Shown piece after piece: positions 1 through 13,333 of a stretch of 64,000 bases of DNA; the first letter of the stretch is position 1, and every line of letters starts with the position of its first letter. The translations under genes were made by a program, and so were the position numbers. The notes below the pieces were generated by a model that made no database searches, was not told the DNA's origin, and was given only the letters and a program-made list of their open reading frames with translations. The stretch is from Microbacterium sp. SL75 (GTDB lineage Bacteria; Actinomycetota; Actinomycetes; Actinomycetales; Microbacteriaceae): assembly GCF_026625865.1 (NCBI RefSeq), contig NZ_CP113067.1:2604001-2668000 (forward strand), in the 5' to 3' direction.

Positions 1-302
<302 letters not shown>

Positions 303-402
303 ACACCTGTTTTTGGTGCTTGCGTCCACTGAGTGGTTCTCGATGTACGGTCGGGAACTCAACAATGATCATGTCGTTGTTGGTTTGTGAAACATCAATA
401 GT

Positions 403-521
403 GTTTCGGCGGCCATAGCGAGAGGGAAACGCCCGGTTACATTCCGAACCCGGAAGCTAAGCCTCTCAGCGCCGATGGTACTGCAGGGGGGACCCTGTGG
501 GAGAGTAGGACACCGCCGGAC
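403..521 (+). rRNA. rrf: 5S ribosomal RNA
   Basis: A typical actinobacterial 5S gene: it begins GTTTCGGCGGCCATAGCG, carries the internal CCCGGTTACATTCCGAACCC block and ends with an ACACCGCCGGAC-like 3' strand that pairs with the 5' end. The length of about 119 nt is normal. It is the last gene of the rRNA operon and is followed at once by a strong hairpin terminator. Confidence 0.95.
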
Positions 522-532
522 TTCTTTTCAGT

Positions 533-566
533 CGAAATGGCCACCCAACGTTGGGTGGCCATTTCG
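533..566 (+). terminator. rRNA operon terminator (34-bp perfect palindrome)
   Basis: A perfect inverted repeat with a 17-bp arm and no unpaired centre in the DNA (left arm CGAAATGGCCACCCAAC). It begins 12 nt after the 5S end and its downstream arm ends in CCATTTCG. There is only a short T tract. Position and strength make it the rRNA operon terminator. Confidence 0.85.
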
Positions 567-860
567 CATTTACGGGCACTTTCGGTGCGGTACCGCGTCG
601 GCGCGTTCTTCCGTAGGGAAGCACCCACCGACGCATCACCACACCCACCGCATGTGAGCCTGCCGCGTGCTCGCTACCTGTGGTTGCGTGCCATCCACGG
701 TGACGGGGCTGGCCCATGCCCCGGCCCTCGTCTCGTAGGCATTCTCTACTCATCCTCCGCGCCGCGGGTGCGTTCGATCGAGGCACACGCGAGGTCGTTC
801 GCGTCGTGCTCCGCCGACGGGTTCGGACCGGTGAAGCAGCTCGAGGAATCGCCTCGTCAA
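567..860. other. Intergenic region with no recognised gene
   Basis: About 290 bases between the rRNA terminator and the ppc terminator. Open frames across it have no recognisable protein similarity and no convincing start context. I see no tRNA, riboswitch or repeat here. Confidence 0.5.
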
Positions 861-905
861 CGCAGAACGCGCCGGCTCCCCTCCCGGGAGCCGGCGCGTT
901 CTGCG
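861..905 (-). terminator. Terminator after ppc
   Basis: A 20-bp perfect stem (left arm CGCAGAACGCGCCGGCTCCC) with a 5-nt loop, 12 nt beyond the ppc stop codon on the minus strand. It is symmetrical enough to work in both directions and so also insulates ppc from the rRNA operon. Confidence 0.85.
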
Positions 906-917
906 AGGGATCGTGTC

Positions 918-3590
<2,673 letters not shown>

Positions 3591-3641
3591 ACGCCCCAGA
3601 TTATCGGCGTCGAGCGTGCACCGATTCACGTGTAACGGCAT

Positions 3642-3944
3642 GCGTCGGTTTCGCGCGCCGAACTCCGGAGTTTCTCCGGTCGCGTGGCGTCATGACCGCA
3701 GCAATCGAGGCGACGGGGGCGTGGCATCCGGAAATCTCCGGCTTCAACGACGCACCGAGGGGCGGTACGGGGAGGAAGTGCGTCCGGGCGACGGGTCGCG
3801 CATCGACGGCCGGGGGCGTTCGCTCGGCGAGAAGCGGGCGGAGCAGATGACCGCATGGCAGATGCCGGGGGGGCGGCCCCGTGAGCGTCCTCCCGGGGGA
3901 TACTCGTGGCGAGCGGTGCCGTCCGGCCCGCGGAGGGAGGAACC
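3642..3944. other. Intergenic region between divergent ppc and mazG
   Basis: About 300 bases with no convincing gene. It holds the small hairpin CCGGAGTTTCTCCGG at 3666-3680 next to the string GCCGAACTCCGGAGT, which is shared in part with the inverted repeat at 9412-9504. A GGAGG ribosome binding site for mazG lies at its right edge. Confidence 0.5.
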
Positions 3945-4598
3945 GTGAGCGACGACGCCCTGCGGGAGGCAGCCGAGACCATGCGCGCGGTGCGCGAACG
4001 CTGCGCCTGGACCCAGACGATCGACCACCGCGACCTCGTGCCGTACCTGGTCGAGGAGAGCGCGGAGGTCATCGACGCGGTGGAGTCCGGCACGCGCGCC
4101 GACCTGCGCGAGGAACTCGGCGACCTGTTGTGGCAGGTGCTGTTCCACGCGGAGATCGCCGCGGGACACGCGCGCGACCCCTTCGACATCGACGACGTGG
4201 CTCGGGGACTCACCGAGAAGATGGTGCGGCGGCATCCGCACGTGTTCGCGGATGCCGTGGCATCCACACCCGAGGAAGTCCTCGTGCACTGGAACGCGGC
4301 CAAGGCGGCCGAGAAGAGCACACGCACCAGTGTGCTCGACGGGGTCAGCGACCACATGCCCGCCCTGGCCCTGGCGCAGAAGCTGGTGGGGAAGGCGGCG
4401 CAGGTGGGGGCGCAGGCGCCGCCGCATCGTCTGGCGGACCCCGTGAGCGAGGCCGAATTGGGCGACGCTCTGTTGACTCTCGTGCAGCTTGCTCGCGCCC
4501 GAGGCTGGGACGCCGAACGCGCGCTGCGGGAGCGTCTGCGGACGCTGCGCGCCGAGGTGCGCGCGGCCGAGGGACGCGGCGAGGCCGCGTCGGGGTAA
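3945..4598 (+). CDS. mazG: MazG-family nucleoside triphosphate pyrophosphohydrolase
   Basis: All-alpha NTP pyrophosphatase that hydrolyses nucleoside triphosphates to monophosphate and pyrophosphate, a house-cleaning role. The 217-residue protein carries the metal-binding pairs EESAE (residues 37-41) and EELGD (56-60) in the canonical MazG arrangement. The GTG at 3945 is preferred because GGAGG lies 7 nt upstream. An earlier in-frame GTG at 3906 would add 13 unconserved residues. Single-domain length suggests one MazG fold plus a C-terminal helical extension. The gene lies 110 nt upstream of hisS, which appears to have its own promoter. Confidence 0.9.
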   Translation: MSDDALREAAETMRAVRERCAWTQTIDHRDLVPYLVEESAEVIDAVESGTRADLREELGDLLWQVLFHAEIAAGHARDPFDIDDVARGLTEKMVRRHPHVFADAVASTPEEVLVHWNAAKAAEKSTRTSVLDGVSDHMPALALAQKLVGKAAQVGAQAPPHRLADPVSEAELGDALLTLVQLARARGWDAERALRERLRTLRAEVRAAEGRGEAASG

Positions 4599-4708
4599 GT
4601 GATTCGCGGGCGGTGAGTGGCTGTCGCCTGCGTCTCGGCCACCCCCGGCCGCGCCGCCGCGGAACAGGGCCGCGCGGAGCATCGCCCCGACCCTGGAACA
4701 ATGGACTC

Positions 4709-5983
4709 GTGGCATCCGTGAACCCGCCGCGCGGCATGCGCGACTTCCTCCCCGCAGACAAGGCCCGCCGCGAGCGCGTGCTCGCCGTCATCCGCGAGCG
4801 TTACCGCGCGCACGGTTTCGACGAGATCGAGACCCCGGTCATGGAGGATTACGACCGCCTTCACGCCGGCCTCGGCGGGGACAACGAGAAGCTCTCGTTC
4901 AGCATCCTCAAGCGGGGGATGGATGCCGACGGCATCCGCGCCGCCGCCGATGACCAAGCGGCGCTCGCCGATCTCGGCTTGCGCTACGACCTCACGGTCC
5001 CGCTCGCCCGGTTCTACGCAACCCACCGCGCGCAGCTGCCGACGGTGTTCCGGTCGGTTCAGATCGCACCGGTGTGGCGCGCCGAGCGGCCCCAGAAGGG
5101 GCGTTACCGCCAGTTCATGCAGTGCGACATCGACATCATCGGCGACGCGTCGGCGCGGGCCGAAGCCGAGCTCATGATCGCGAGCCTCGACGTGCTCGAC
5201 GCGCTCGGGCTCGTGGGCGGATCGATCCGCGTCAACGATCGTCGCGCTCTCGACGCGATGCTGGACGTGTTCGGCTTCGCGCCGGACCAGCGACCGGGCG
5301 TTCTCATCACGATCGACAAGCTCGACAAGGTGGGTCCCTCGGGAGTCGTCGCCGAGCTCCGCGGACGCGGCGTGAACGCGTCCGCCGTGGACGCCTTCGC
5401 GGCGTACCTCGACCGTCCCGCGTCGGTCCCGTCGTTCGATGAGGCAGGCATCCGCGCCACGTTGCCCGACGGCATCCCCGACGAGATCGTCGCTCACCTC
5501 GTCGACCTCGGCGACACCGTCGCCGCGGCACGCGGTGGAGAGGTGCCGCTCGTCTTCGACCCCTTCCTGGTGCGGGGCATGGGCTACTACACCGGCACGA
5601 TCTTCGAGCTCGCCCACCCGAGCGTCGACTACTCGCTGGGCGGCGGTGGACGCTACGACGGCATGATCGGCCGCTTCCTAGGCCAGCAGGTGCCGGCTGT
5701 CGGCTTCTCGATCGGCTTCGAGCGCATCGTCGACCTGCTGCCCGAGACCGGCAGCGAAGGCGAGCGCTCCGTAGTCCTCGTGCACGACCGCGATGTGCCG
5801 ATCGCCCAACTGCTGTCGCTCAAGACGGCCCTGATCGGCGGGGGAGCGCGCGTACGCGTCGAGCAGCGGCCGAAGAACATGAAGGCCCTGCTCGAGCGCT
5901 CCACCGCCGACGGTTACGCGTCGTTCGCGACCGTGAACGTCGATACGACGCCCGAGACGCTGGAGATCAAGCCGCTTTCGTGA
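4709..5983 (+). CDS. hisS: Histidyl-tRNA synthetase
   Basis: Charges tRNA-His. Class II synthetase of 424 residues. Visible motifs are RYDLTVPLARF at about 92-102, motif 2 with FRSVQIAPVWRAERPQKGR at about 114-132, and the motif 3 region with GGGGRYDGM near residue 311. The C-terminal anticodon-binding domain ends in EIKPLS. The GTG start lies 7 nt after an AACAAT box with no Shine-Dalgarno sequence, consistent with leaderless transcription. An early CTC-GTG-GCA-TCC junction gives the expected N-terminus ASVNPPRGMRDFLP. Confidence 0.97.
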   Translation: MASVNPPRGMRDFLPADKARRERVLAVIRERYRAHGFDEIETPVMEDYDRLHAGLGGDNEKLSFSILKRGMDADGIRAAADDQAALADLGLRYDLTVPLARFYATHRAQLPTVFRSVQIAPVWRAERPQKGRYRQFMQCDIDIIGDASARAEAELMIASLDVLDALGLVGGSIRVNDRRALDAMLDVFGFAPDQRPGVLITIDKLDKVGPSGVVAELRGRGVNASAVDAFAAYLDRPASVPSFDEAGIRATLPDGIPDEIVAHLVDLGDTVAAARGGEVPLVFDPFLVRGMGYYTGTIFELAHPSVDYSLGGGGRYDGMIGRFLGQQVPAVGFSIGFERIVDLLPETGSEGERSVVLVHDRDVPIAQLLSLKTALIGGGARVRVEQRPKNMKALLERSTADGYASFATVNVDTTPETLEIKPLS

Positions 5984-6049
5984 GAGCGGGAGGTCGACGG
6001 ATGCCGTGACCCCGACGCCGCTGAGCGCTCCGGGTCTCGCGGGCCGGCG

Positions 6050-6907
6050 TCAGGCCACCGCGCTGATCAACGCCTCCGTCGGGCTCTCGGCGGCGAGGCG
6101 TTCCAGGCGCGCCGCGGTCTCGGCATCCCGCGGAGAGAACCACACGACGCGAGAGCCGAGTCCGTCGTCGATCCACAGGCTCGACATCTCCAGGTGCAGT
6201 TCGCCGACGCGGGCATGCAGGAGGTGCTTGTTGGCATTGCGCTCGCCCCCGACGTCGCCCAGACGCCAGAGCTCGGCGAAGCGCGGGGACTCTTCTTCGA
6301 GCTCGGCGATGAAGCGCTGCCACGAGGGCTCTTCGTGGTGGCGGCCGTAGGCGGCGCGGAGGCGCGCCGCGATCCGCCGCTGAGCGTGGTCGAGGTCGAC
6401 GTGCGAGCGCTGCCACTCGGAGTCGGTGAAGAGCAGCACGGCGCAATTGTGTCGCTCGGCCGGCATGTCGTCGAGGTCGTCGAAGAGGTACCGATAGGCG
6501 CGGTTGTATGCGCGGATGTCGAAACGCGCGGTTTGCACGGCCGCGGGGTAGGGCAGGAGCTTCTCGAGCAGGTCGAGGTGGGTCGCACCGACGCAGTGCC
6601 GCGCCTCGCGGTCTGGCACGGGGAGGTCGGCGAGGGCGAACAGGTGATCGCGCTCGTCGTCGCTCAGGCGGAGCGCGCGGGCGATGGCTGCGACGACCTG
6701 GGCGGACGCCGCGATCGGGCGACCCTGTTCGAGCCAGGTGTACCAGGTGAGGCCGACTCCGGCGAGTTGGGCGACTTCTTCGCGGCGAAGGCCCGCGACG
6801 CGGCGCCGTGTTCCCTCGGGCAGCCCGACGTCGGCGGGACGCAGGCGCGCTCGCCGACTCCGCAGGAACCCCGCGAATTCGGCGCGGACATCGTCGGATC
6901 GAGTCAC
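6050..6907 (-). CDS. XRE-family regulator with MmyB-like ligand domain
   Basis: Transcription factor of 285 residues. An N-terminal helix-turn-helix lies around residues 33-80 (RREEVAQLAGVGLTWYTWLEQG), followed by a PAS-like MmyB domain of about 170 residues that in characterised relatives binds a fatty-acid-like ligand. The GTG start is supported by GGAGGG 6 nt upstream. It is transcribed away from an MFS exporter, and palindromes between the two genes are the likely operators, so I infer that it regulates itself and the exporter. The inducing ligand cannot be read from sequence. Confidence 0.88.
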   Translation of the reverse strand: MTRSDDVRAEFAGFLRSRRARLRPADVGLPEGTRRRVAGLRREEVAQLAGVGLTWYTWLEQGRPIAASAQVVAAIARALRLSDDERDHLFALADLPVPDREARHCVGATHLDLLEKLLPYPAAVQTARFDIRAYNRAYRYLFDDLDDMPAERHNCAVLLFTDSEWQRSHVDLDHAQRRIAARLRAAYGRHHEEPSWQRFIAELEEESPRFAELWRLGDVGGERNANKHLLHARVGELHLEMSSLWIDDGLGSRVVWFSPRDAETAARLERLAAESPTEALISAVA

Positions 6908-6972
6908 GGCATCCCTCCCTCTCCGGCGATCATAGGACGGGCGTGCGACCTCCCGCCCGCCGCAGGGGAGTG

Positions 6973-7010
6973 CTGGCAGTACCAGGATGAGCGCACTCCT
7001 GGTACCAGGA
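6973..7010. promoter_or_regulatory. Operator-like palindromes between the XRE regulator and MFS exporter
   Basis: TCCTGGTACCAGGA at 6997-7010 is a perfect 14-bp palindrome. An imperfect copy, CTGGCAGTACCAG, lies at 6973-6985, and a further CTGGCACCA half-site overlaps the exporter start at 7026-7034. Helix-turn-helix dimers usually bind such sites. They sit between the two divergent start codons, so control of both genes is plausible. This is inference from arrangement only. Confidence 0.6.
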
Positions 7011-7034
7011 TGGATCGATCTCGATGCTGGCACC

Positions 7035-8480
7035 ATGACGACTTCCGCACACCCCGCCTCGGGGACCGCCCCCGTGCCGATCCGCCCGGGAACGGTCGTC
7101 GAGGTACCCACCTGGCGTTATCTCGGCTTCCTGCTCGGCCCCGGCGTGGGGACGTTCGCCTTCAACGCGGTGACGGTGATCCTGCCGACCCTGCGCGAGC
7201 GGTTCGGCGCCGGGGATGTCGCCCTCGAACTCGTGATCGCGGGATACGGCATCCCCTTCGCCGTCCTGCTCATCCTGGGCGGGAGGCTCGGTGACCGCTT
7301 CGGTCGGCACCGGCTGTTCGTGGTGGGGATGGCTCTGTTCCTCGTCTCCGCGGTCGCGTGCGCTCTCGCGCCCTCCATCGAGACGCTGATCGCCGCCCGG
7401 GTGGTGCAGGGTGTCGGCGCAGCGCTGTGCACGCCGCAGGTGCTCGCGACGATCCAGGCGACCTCGCAGGGCGCCGCCCGCACGCGCGCGATCGCCGCGT
7501 TCGGGGCGAGCGGAGGGATCGGCGCAGCCGTCGGTCAGGTCGCGGGCGGTGCCCTGGCGGCGCTCTCCTTCGGTCCGGTCGAGGGGTGGCGTGCCGTGTT
7601 CGTGGTCGTCGCCCTTATCGCCGTCGCCGCGATCGCCCTCGCCCCCCTGGCGCCGCGCTCTCGCGCGCACGAGGTCGTCGCGATCGACCTGGTCGGCACG
7701 GCGGCGCTGGGACTCGGCATCCTCGCCGCCTCCGTCGCCCTGACCTTCGGGCCGGTCTGGAACTGGTCGTGGCCGGTGGCGGTGGCCCTGGTGATCGCGG
7801 CCGTGTCCCTCGTGGCGATGTGGAAGCACCAGAACGCGATCGAGCGATCCGGACGGGTGCCGCTGCTGCCGCCGAGCGTGCTGAGGCTGCGTCCCCTGCA
7901 GTTGGGCCTCCTCGCCGCGGGTCTCTTTTTCGCGGGGTACTCGGCGCTGCTGTACGTCTTCCCGCGAGCCGTCGAAGCGGGGGGACTGAGCTCGCTCGAG
8001 GCCGGGATGGCGTTGCTGCCCTTCGCCGTGGTGTTCGCGGGCGTCTCACTCGCCGTCGCGCGCATCCAGGCTCGGCTCGGTGACTCGACGCTCGTCCTCG
8101 GCGTTTCGGTGCAGATCGTCGCGCTCGCGGGGATGGCCGCGACCCTCGTCTTCGCGTGGGGGAACGACATCGGTCTGTGGCTGCAGCCCGCTCTGGTGCT
8201 GCTCGGAGCGGGTCAGGCGCTCATCTTCTCGCCGTTGACCCAGCTCGTGGTCCGCGAGGTTCCGGTCGAGGCCGCCGGCCTGTCGGGCGGCATGTTCAGT
8301 ACCGCCCAGCAGCTCGCCCTGTCGTTCGGTGTCATCGTCATCGGCGGTGTCGTCACCCTCACCGGTGTCGGGGGCCGAACGGAGCTGCTCGCGGGACTCG
8401 CCCTCGACATCGTGCTCGCCGTGGCGGTGCTCGTTCTCGCCATGGCGCTGCGCGCGCGGGGGCGCCGCGCGTCGCTCTAG
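7035..8480 (+). CDS. MFS transporter, DHA2-like drug exporter
   Basis: Proton-coupled major facilitator exporter of 481 residues with about 14 hydrophobic segments, as in the EmrB/QacA group. It shows the loop 2-3 signature GGRLGDRFGRHRLF and the motif C-like region GASGGIGAAVGQVAGG. The ATG at 7035 is chosen because a conserved cytoplasmic N-terminus of about 25 residues precedes the first helix; an upstream in-frame ATG at 6987 lies inside the palindromic operators. The divergent MmyB-type regulator suggests inducible efflux of a small molecule. The substrate is unknown. Confidence 0.9.
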   Translation: MTTSAHPASGTAPVPIRPGTVVEVPTWRYLGFLLGPGVGTFAFNAVTVILPTLRERFGAGDVALELVIAGYGIPFAVLLILGGRLGDRFGRHRLFVVGMALFLVSAVACALAPSIETLIAARVVQGVGAALCTPQVLATIQATSQGAARTRAIAAFGASGGIGAAVGQVAGGALAALSFGPVEGWRAVFVVVALIAVAAIALAPLAPRSRAHEVVAIDLVGTAALGLGILAASVALTFGPVWNWSWPVAVALVIAAVSLVAMWKHQNAIERSGRVPLLPPSVLRLRPLQLGLLAAGLFFAGYSALLYVFPRAVEAGGLSSLEAGMALLPFAVVFAGVSLAVARIQARLGDSTLVLGVSVQIVALAGMAATLVFAWGNDIGLWLQPALVLLGAGQALIFSPLTQLVVREVPVEAAGLSGGMFSTAQQLALSFGVIVIGGVVTLTGVGGRTELLAGLALDIVLAVAVLVLAMALRARGRRASL

Positions 8481-8578
8481 CTCGACGGCACCGTTCGGGT
8501 CGATGCCAGGAAGCCGCCGTCGTCCGAGCGTCACGGCCCGGCCACCCGGCGTTCACCACGGGCGGGTGTCATCGGAGG

Positions 8579-9397
8579 ATGCGCGCGCGTCGACCGGTGA
8601 CCCTGACCGCGGCGTCCGTGGTGGCGCTCGCCGGAGCGGGGGCGGTGGGACTGCGCACCCTCATCACCCGACAGGCCGCGATCGCCCGTCGCCGCATCGG
8701 CAAGCCCCTCGGCGAGCAGGCGCTCGATGCCGACCGGGTGTGGCGACGGAAGAAGCACCCGGGCGAGCCGGTCGAGCTGCTCGTGCTCGGTGACTCGATC
8801 GCCGCGGGGCTCGGCGCGGGCCACCGGCGCGACACGCTCGGGGCGCGGCTCGCCAAGGGCATCGCTCGAGAGGCAGGGCGACCGGTGCGCCTTCGCACCG
8901 CCGCGGTGGTCGGATCGGAGACCTCGGCCCTCGCTGCACAGGTGGCCTCGCTCCCCCCGGAGTATCGGCCGGATGCCGCCGTCATCGTCGTGGGCGGCAA
9001 CGACGTGACGCACCGGATCCCGGCATCCCGTTCGGCGGGGCAGCTCGAACACGTCGTGCGCGACCTGCGCGCCCGCGGCGTGCCCGTCGTGGTCGGCACG
9101 TGCCCCGACCTCGGCACCCTGCGCGCGATCCCGCAGCCGCTGCGCGCGCTCGCCGCCCGGTCGTCTCGGCAGCTGGCCGCGGCCCAAGCGACCGCCGTTC
9201 ACCGTGCGGGCGGCCGGGTGGTCGGGCTCGCGCGCGCAGTGGGGCCGGTGTTCGCGGAGCGCCCCGACGAGATGTTCAGCGTCGACCGCTTCCACCCCAG
9301 CGCCCTCGGGTACCGCCGAACGGCGGAGTCGCTGCTACCCGCCGTGCTGGCAGCACTCGAGCAGGCCCGGGCGCCGGAGGACGCCGGCCGCGGCTGA
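8579..9397 (+). CDS. Membrane-anchored SGNH/GDSL hydrolase
   Basis: Predicted esterase or lipase-like hydrolase of 272 residues. A single N-terminal hydrophobic segment (about residues 8-25) suggests export or membrane anchoring. The catalytic blocks are GDSIAAG at 71-77 (nucleophile Ser), GGND near 140 and DRFHPS near 236 (Asp and His). The chosen ATG is immediately preceded by CGGAGG, which is unusually close; an in-frame GTG 18 nt downstream is the alternative, but then GGAGG is too far. The substrate is not evident. Confidence 0.85.
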   Translation: MRARRPVTLTAASVVALAGAGAVGLRTLITRQAAIARRRIGKPLGEQALDADRVWRRKKHPGEPVELLVLGDSIAAGLGAGHRRDTLGARLAKGIAREAGRPVRLRTAAVVGSETSALAAQVASLPPEYRPDAAVIVVGGNDVTHRIPASRSAGQLEHVVRDLRARGVPVVVGTCPDLGTLRAIPQPLRALAARSSRQLAAAQATAVHRAGGRVVGLARAVGPVFAERPDEMFSVDRFHPSALGYRRTAESLLPAVLAALEQARAPEDAGRG

Positions 9398-9411
9398 CCT
9401 GCCCGGGGCGT

Positions 9412-9504
9412 GCCGAACTCCTGAGTCGCGCATCGGACGCGCGGCCCCCGCGTGCGCGCCCGGCCGCCGAGGCGCCGCGCGCGGCGGAGTCTCCGGAGTT
9501 CGGC
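9412..9504. repeat. Imperfect inverted repeat with GCCGAACTCC arms
   Basis: The left arm begins GCCGAACTCCTGAGT (9412-9426); the right arm (9495-9504) is the reverse complement of GCCGAACTCC. The 68 bases between are extremely GC-rich. A third occurrence of the arm, GCCGAACTCCGGAGT, lies at 3657-3671, so this may be a small dispersed family. The repeat overlaps the nominal N-terminus of the next gene. Confidence 0.5.
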
Positions 9505-10411
9505 CCGCCCCAATCCCCGGCAGACGCATAGCTCTCGGATCTACCGTTCTTCCACGCCTCCCATCGAAGTCTTCCTCAGCACCTGGCGCGCCGATCCGAT
9601 CACGCTCGGCGTGCTCTTCGTCGCATCCTCGGCCTATCTCCTCGGGGTTCGGCGCGTTCGCCGTCGCGGGCAGCCGTGGCCGGTGCTGCGCACGGTCGGT
9701 TTCTTCGCTCTCGGATTGCTGCCCTACGCGGTGATCGAGCTCGGGTTCCTCGGCGTCTACTCGTCGGAGCTGCGCTGGGCGTTCTCGACGCGCGTCGCCC
9801 TGCTCATCTTCGCGATCCCCGCAGGCATCGCCGCCGGGCGCCCGCTCGATCTCGTCCCGTCGCGCCTCCGGGAGCGCTTCCTCGCCTCGCGCCTGACGCG
9901 GGTCTTCGGCAACGCCATGGTCGCCACGGTCGTGATCGCCGCGGTGTTCTGCCTGTTCTTGACGCCGCTCGCCGGCATCCTGCGCGTGAATCCCGTCGTG
10001 GAGGCGTCGCTCGGGATCGTCGTGCCCCTCGTCGGGCTCGCGATGGTGCTGCCGATGATGGCTCTCGGCGCCGTCCACACGGGCACGTTCATCGCGATCG
10101 AATTCCTGCTCGCGTTCGTCGAGCTGCTCATCGACTCCGTCCCCGGGCTTCTCCTCCGGCTCAATGACAACGTGCTGGATCTGGTTCCGGATGCCGCGCG
10201 ATCGGTGTCGTGGTGGCCGTCACTGCTGCACGACCAGCACCTCGCGGGCGACATGATCTGGTTCATCGCCGAGTTCGCCGACGTGCCGATCCTCGTCATC
10301 CTCATGATCCGGTGGATGCGCAGCGACCGTGTGGAAGCGAAGGGCTTCGACGACCTCTCCGACGAGGAATACGACGAGATGACCCGCGCGCATCTGCGCG
10401 GAGAGCGTTGA
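9452..10411 (+). CDS. CtaG-like cytochrome c oxidase assembly membrane protein
   Basis: Multi-pass membrane protein with about seven helices, resembling the actinobacterial caa3-type CtaG family thought to help cytochrome oxidase assembly. The family-like segment LHDQHLAGDMIWFIAEFADVP lies in the C-terminal third and the tail is acidic (FDDLSDEEYDEM). The start is doubtful. The only in-frame canonical start before the first helix is the GTG at 9452, which would make the first 37 residues Arg-rich and encoded in an inverted repeat. Homology suggests the protein begins near IEVFLSTWRADP, where the codon at 9563 is ATC. Confidence 0.75.
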   Translation: MRARPPRRRARRSLRSSARPNPRQTHSSRIYRSSTPPIEVFLSTWRADPITLGVLFVASSAYLLGVRRVRRRGQPWPVLRTVGFFALGLLPYAVIELGFLGVYSSELRWAFSTRVALLIFAIPAGIAAGRPLDLVPSRLRERFLASRLTRVFGNAMVATVVIAAVFCLFLTPLAGILRVNPVVEASLGIVVPLVGLAMVLPMMALGAVHTGTFIAIEFLLAFVELLIDSVPGLLLRLNDNVLDLVPDAARSVSWWPSLLHDQHLAGDMIWFIAEFADVPILVILMIRWMRSDRVEAKGFDDLSDEEYDEMTRAHLRGER

Positions 10412-10442
10412 CCGACTCCTCTCACGCCGTCAGGCTGGGGGA

Positions 10443-12498
<2,056 letters not shown>

Positions 12499-12511
12499 TC
12501 GTCTGACACAC

Positions 12512-12543
12512 GAAGAGGGGGAGCCGGCTGGCTCCCCCTCTTC
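12512..12543 (+). terminator. Terminator after eno
   Basis: A 14-bp perfect stem (left arm GAAGAGGGGGAGCC) with a GGCT loop, 13 nt after the eno stop codon. The downstream arm ends CTCTTC. Confidence 0.88.
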
Positions 12544-12618
12544 CGTCGTTCCGCTCCCTTTTGGCTGAGCGGACGCCGAGCCCCCGGCGCGTCCCCGGGA
12601 GCCCTTATCGCCGCGACG

Positions 12619-12624
12619 TAGAAT
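12619..12624 (+). promoter_or_regulatory. Putative -10 element of the ftsB-like gene
   Basis: TAGAAT about 47 nt before the GTG start. It follows the eno terminator, so the downstream genes need a promoter here. The gene also has a purine-rich GAGGGAAGGG ribosome binding region. Confidence 0.5.
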
Positions 12625-12670
12625 CGCCTGCGGTTCGAGATCCGATCCGGGTGACGAGGGAAGGGATGCC

Positions 12671-13288
12671 GTGCAGCGACCGACACTGCCTCCTCGACGC
12701 CCCGTGGCATCCGAGGCCCCGAAGGCGGCGAAGAAGACCCCGAAGAGCGCGCCGAAGACGACGACCCGACCGGTGCGCTCCTCGGCCCGGCCGACTGTCG
12801 AGGAACGCCGCGTCGACGTGCGCGAGTGGCTCGGACGCGTCCGCATCTCGGGTTTCGTCGTGATCATGCTCGGGCTCGTGGTGCTGGGCACCTTCGTGCT
12901 CGTGCCGACCGTGGGCACCTACATGGACCAGCGTCAGCAGATCCAGGCGCTCCGCAGTGCCGTGCAGCTGAGCCAGTCCGAGGTCGCCGATCTGCAGACG
13001 CAGCGCGACCGGTGGTCCGACCCCGCGTACATCCGGACGCAGGCGCGCGAGCGCCTCGGCTACACCTTTCCCGGCGAGGTCGTCTACCTGATCGACAACG
13101 ACCTTCCGGCTTCAGCAACCCCTCAGGAGCAGGACGACGTCAGCGGCGACGTGGGCCAGACCCGCACCGACTGGATGGCGCAGCTCGTGCGCTCGCTCAC
13201 ATCGTCGGCGGCGACACCCGTTGCGGTTCCCGATGTCACGGTCGGCGTTCCCGACCCGACGCCCGTGCCGGACGCACCGGCGGGCTGA
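12671..13288 (+). CDS. ftsB: FtsB/DivIC-like septum formation initiator
   Basis: Bitopic division protein of 205 residues. It has a long basic, Pro/Lys-rich cytoplasmic N-terminus, one transmembrane helix at about 60-80, then a coiled coil (about 85-115, with Gln and Leu heptads) and the conserved YIRTQARERLGYTFPGE segment. FtsB/DivIC proteins join FtsL and FtsQ in the divisome. The Pro/Thr-rich tail is typical of actinobacteria. The GTG start follows GGGATGCC. Its place between eno and DUF501 is the conserved actinobacterial order. Confidence 0.88.
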   Translation: MQRPTLPPRRPVASEAPKAAKKTPKSAPKTTTRPVRSSARPTVEERRVDVREWLGRVRISGFVVIMLGLVVLGTFVLVPTVGTYMDQRQQIQALRSAVQLSQSEVADLQTQRDRWSDPAYIRTQARERLGYTFPGEVVYLIDNDLPASATPQEQDDVSGDVGQTRTDWMAQLVRSLTSSAATPVAVPDVTVGVPDPTPVPDAPAG

Positions 13289-13333
13289 CGCGGGCTCGGC
13301 GGGCTGTCGGAGACGCCGGGTACCCTGGAGGCG

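Noticed and set aside
3657..3680. GCCGAACTCC/CCGGAG hairpin as a mazG or ppc terminator
   Set aside because: It lies between divergent start regions, not after a stop codon, and ppc already has a terminator at 861-905.
12641..12660. GGTTCGAGATCC as a tRNA T arm
   Set aside because: No acceptor, D or anticodon arm can be formed around it; it lies in the leader of the ftsB-like gene.
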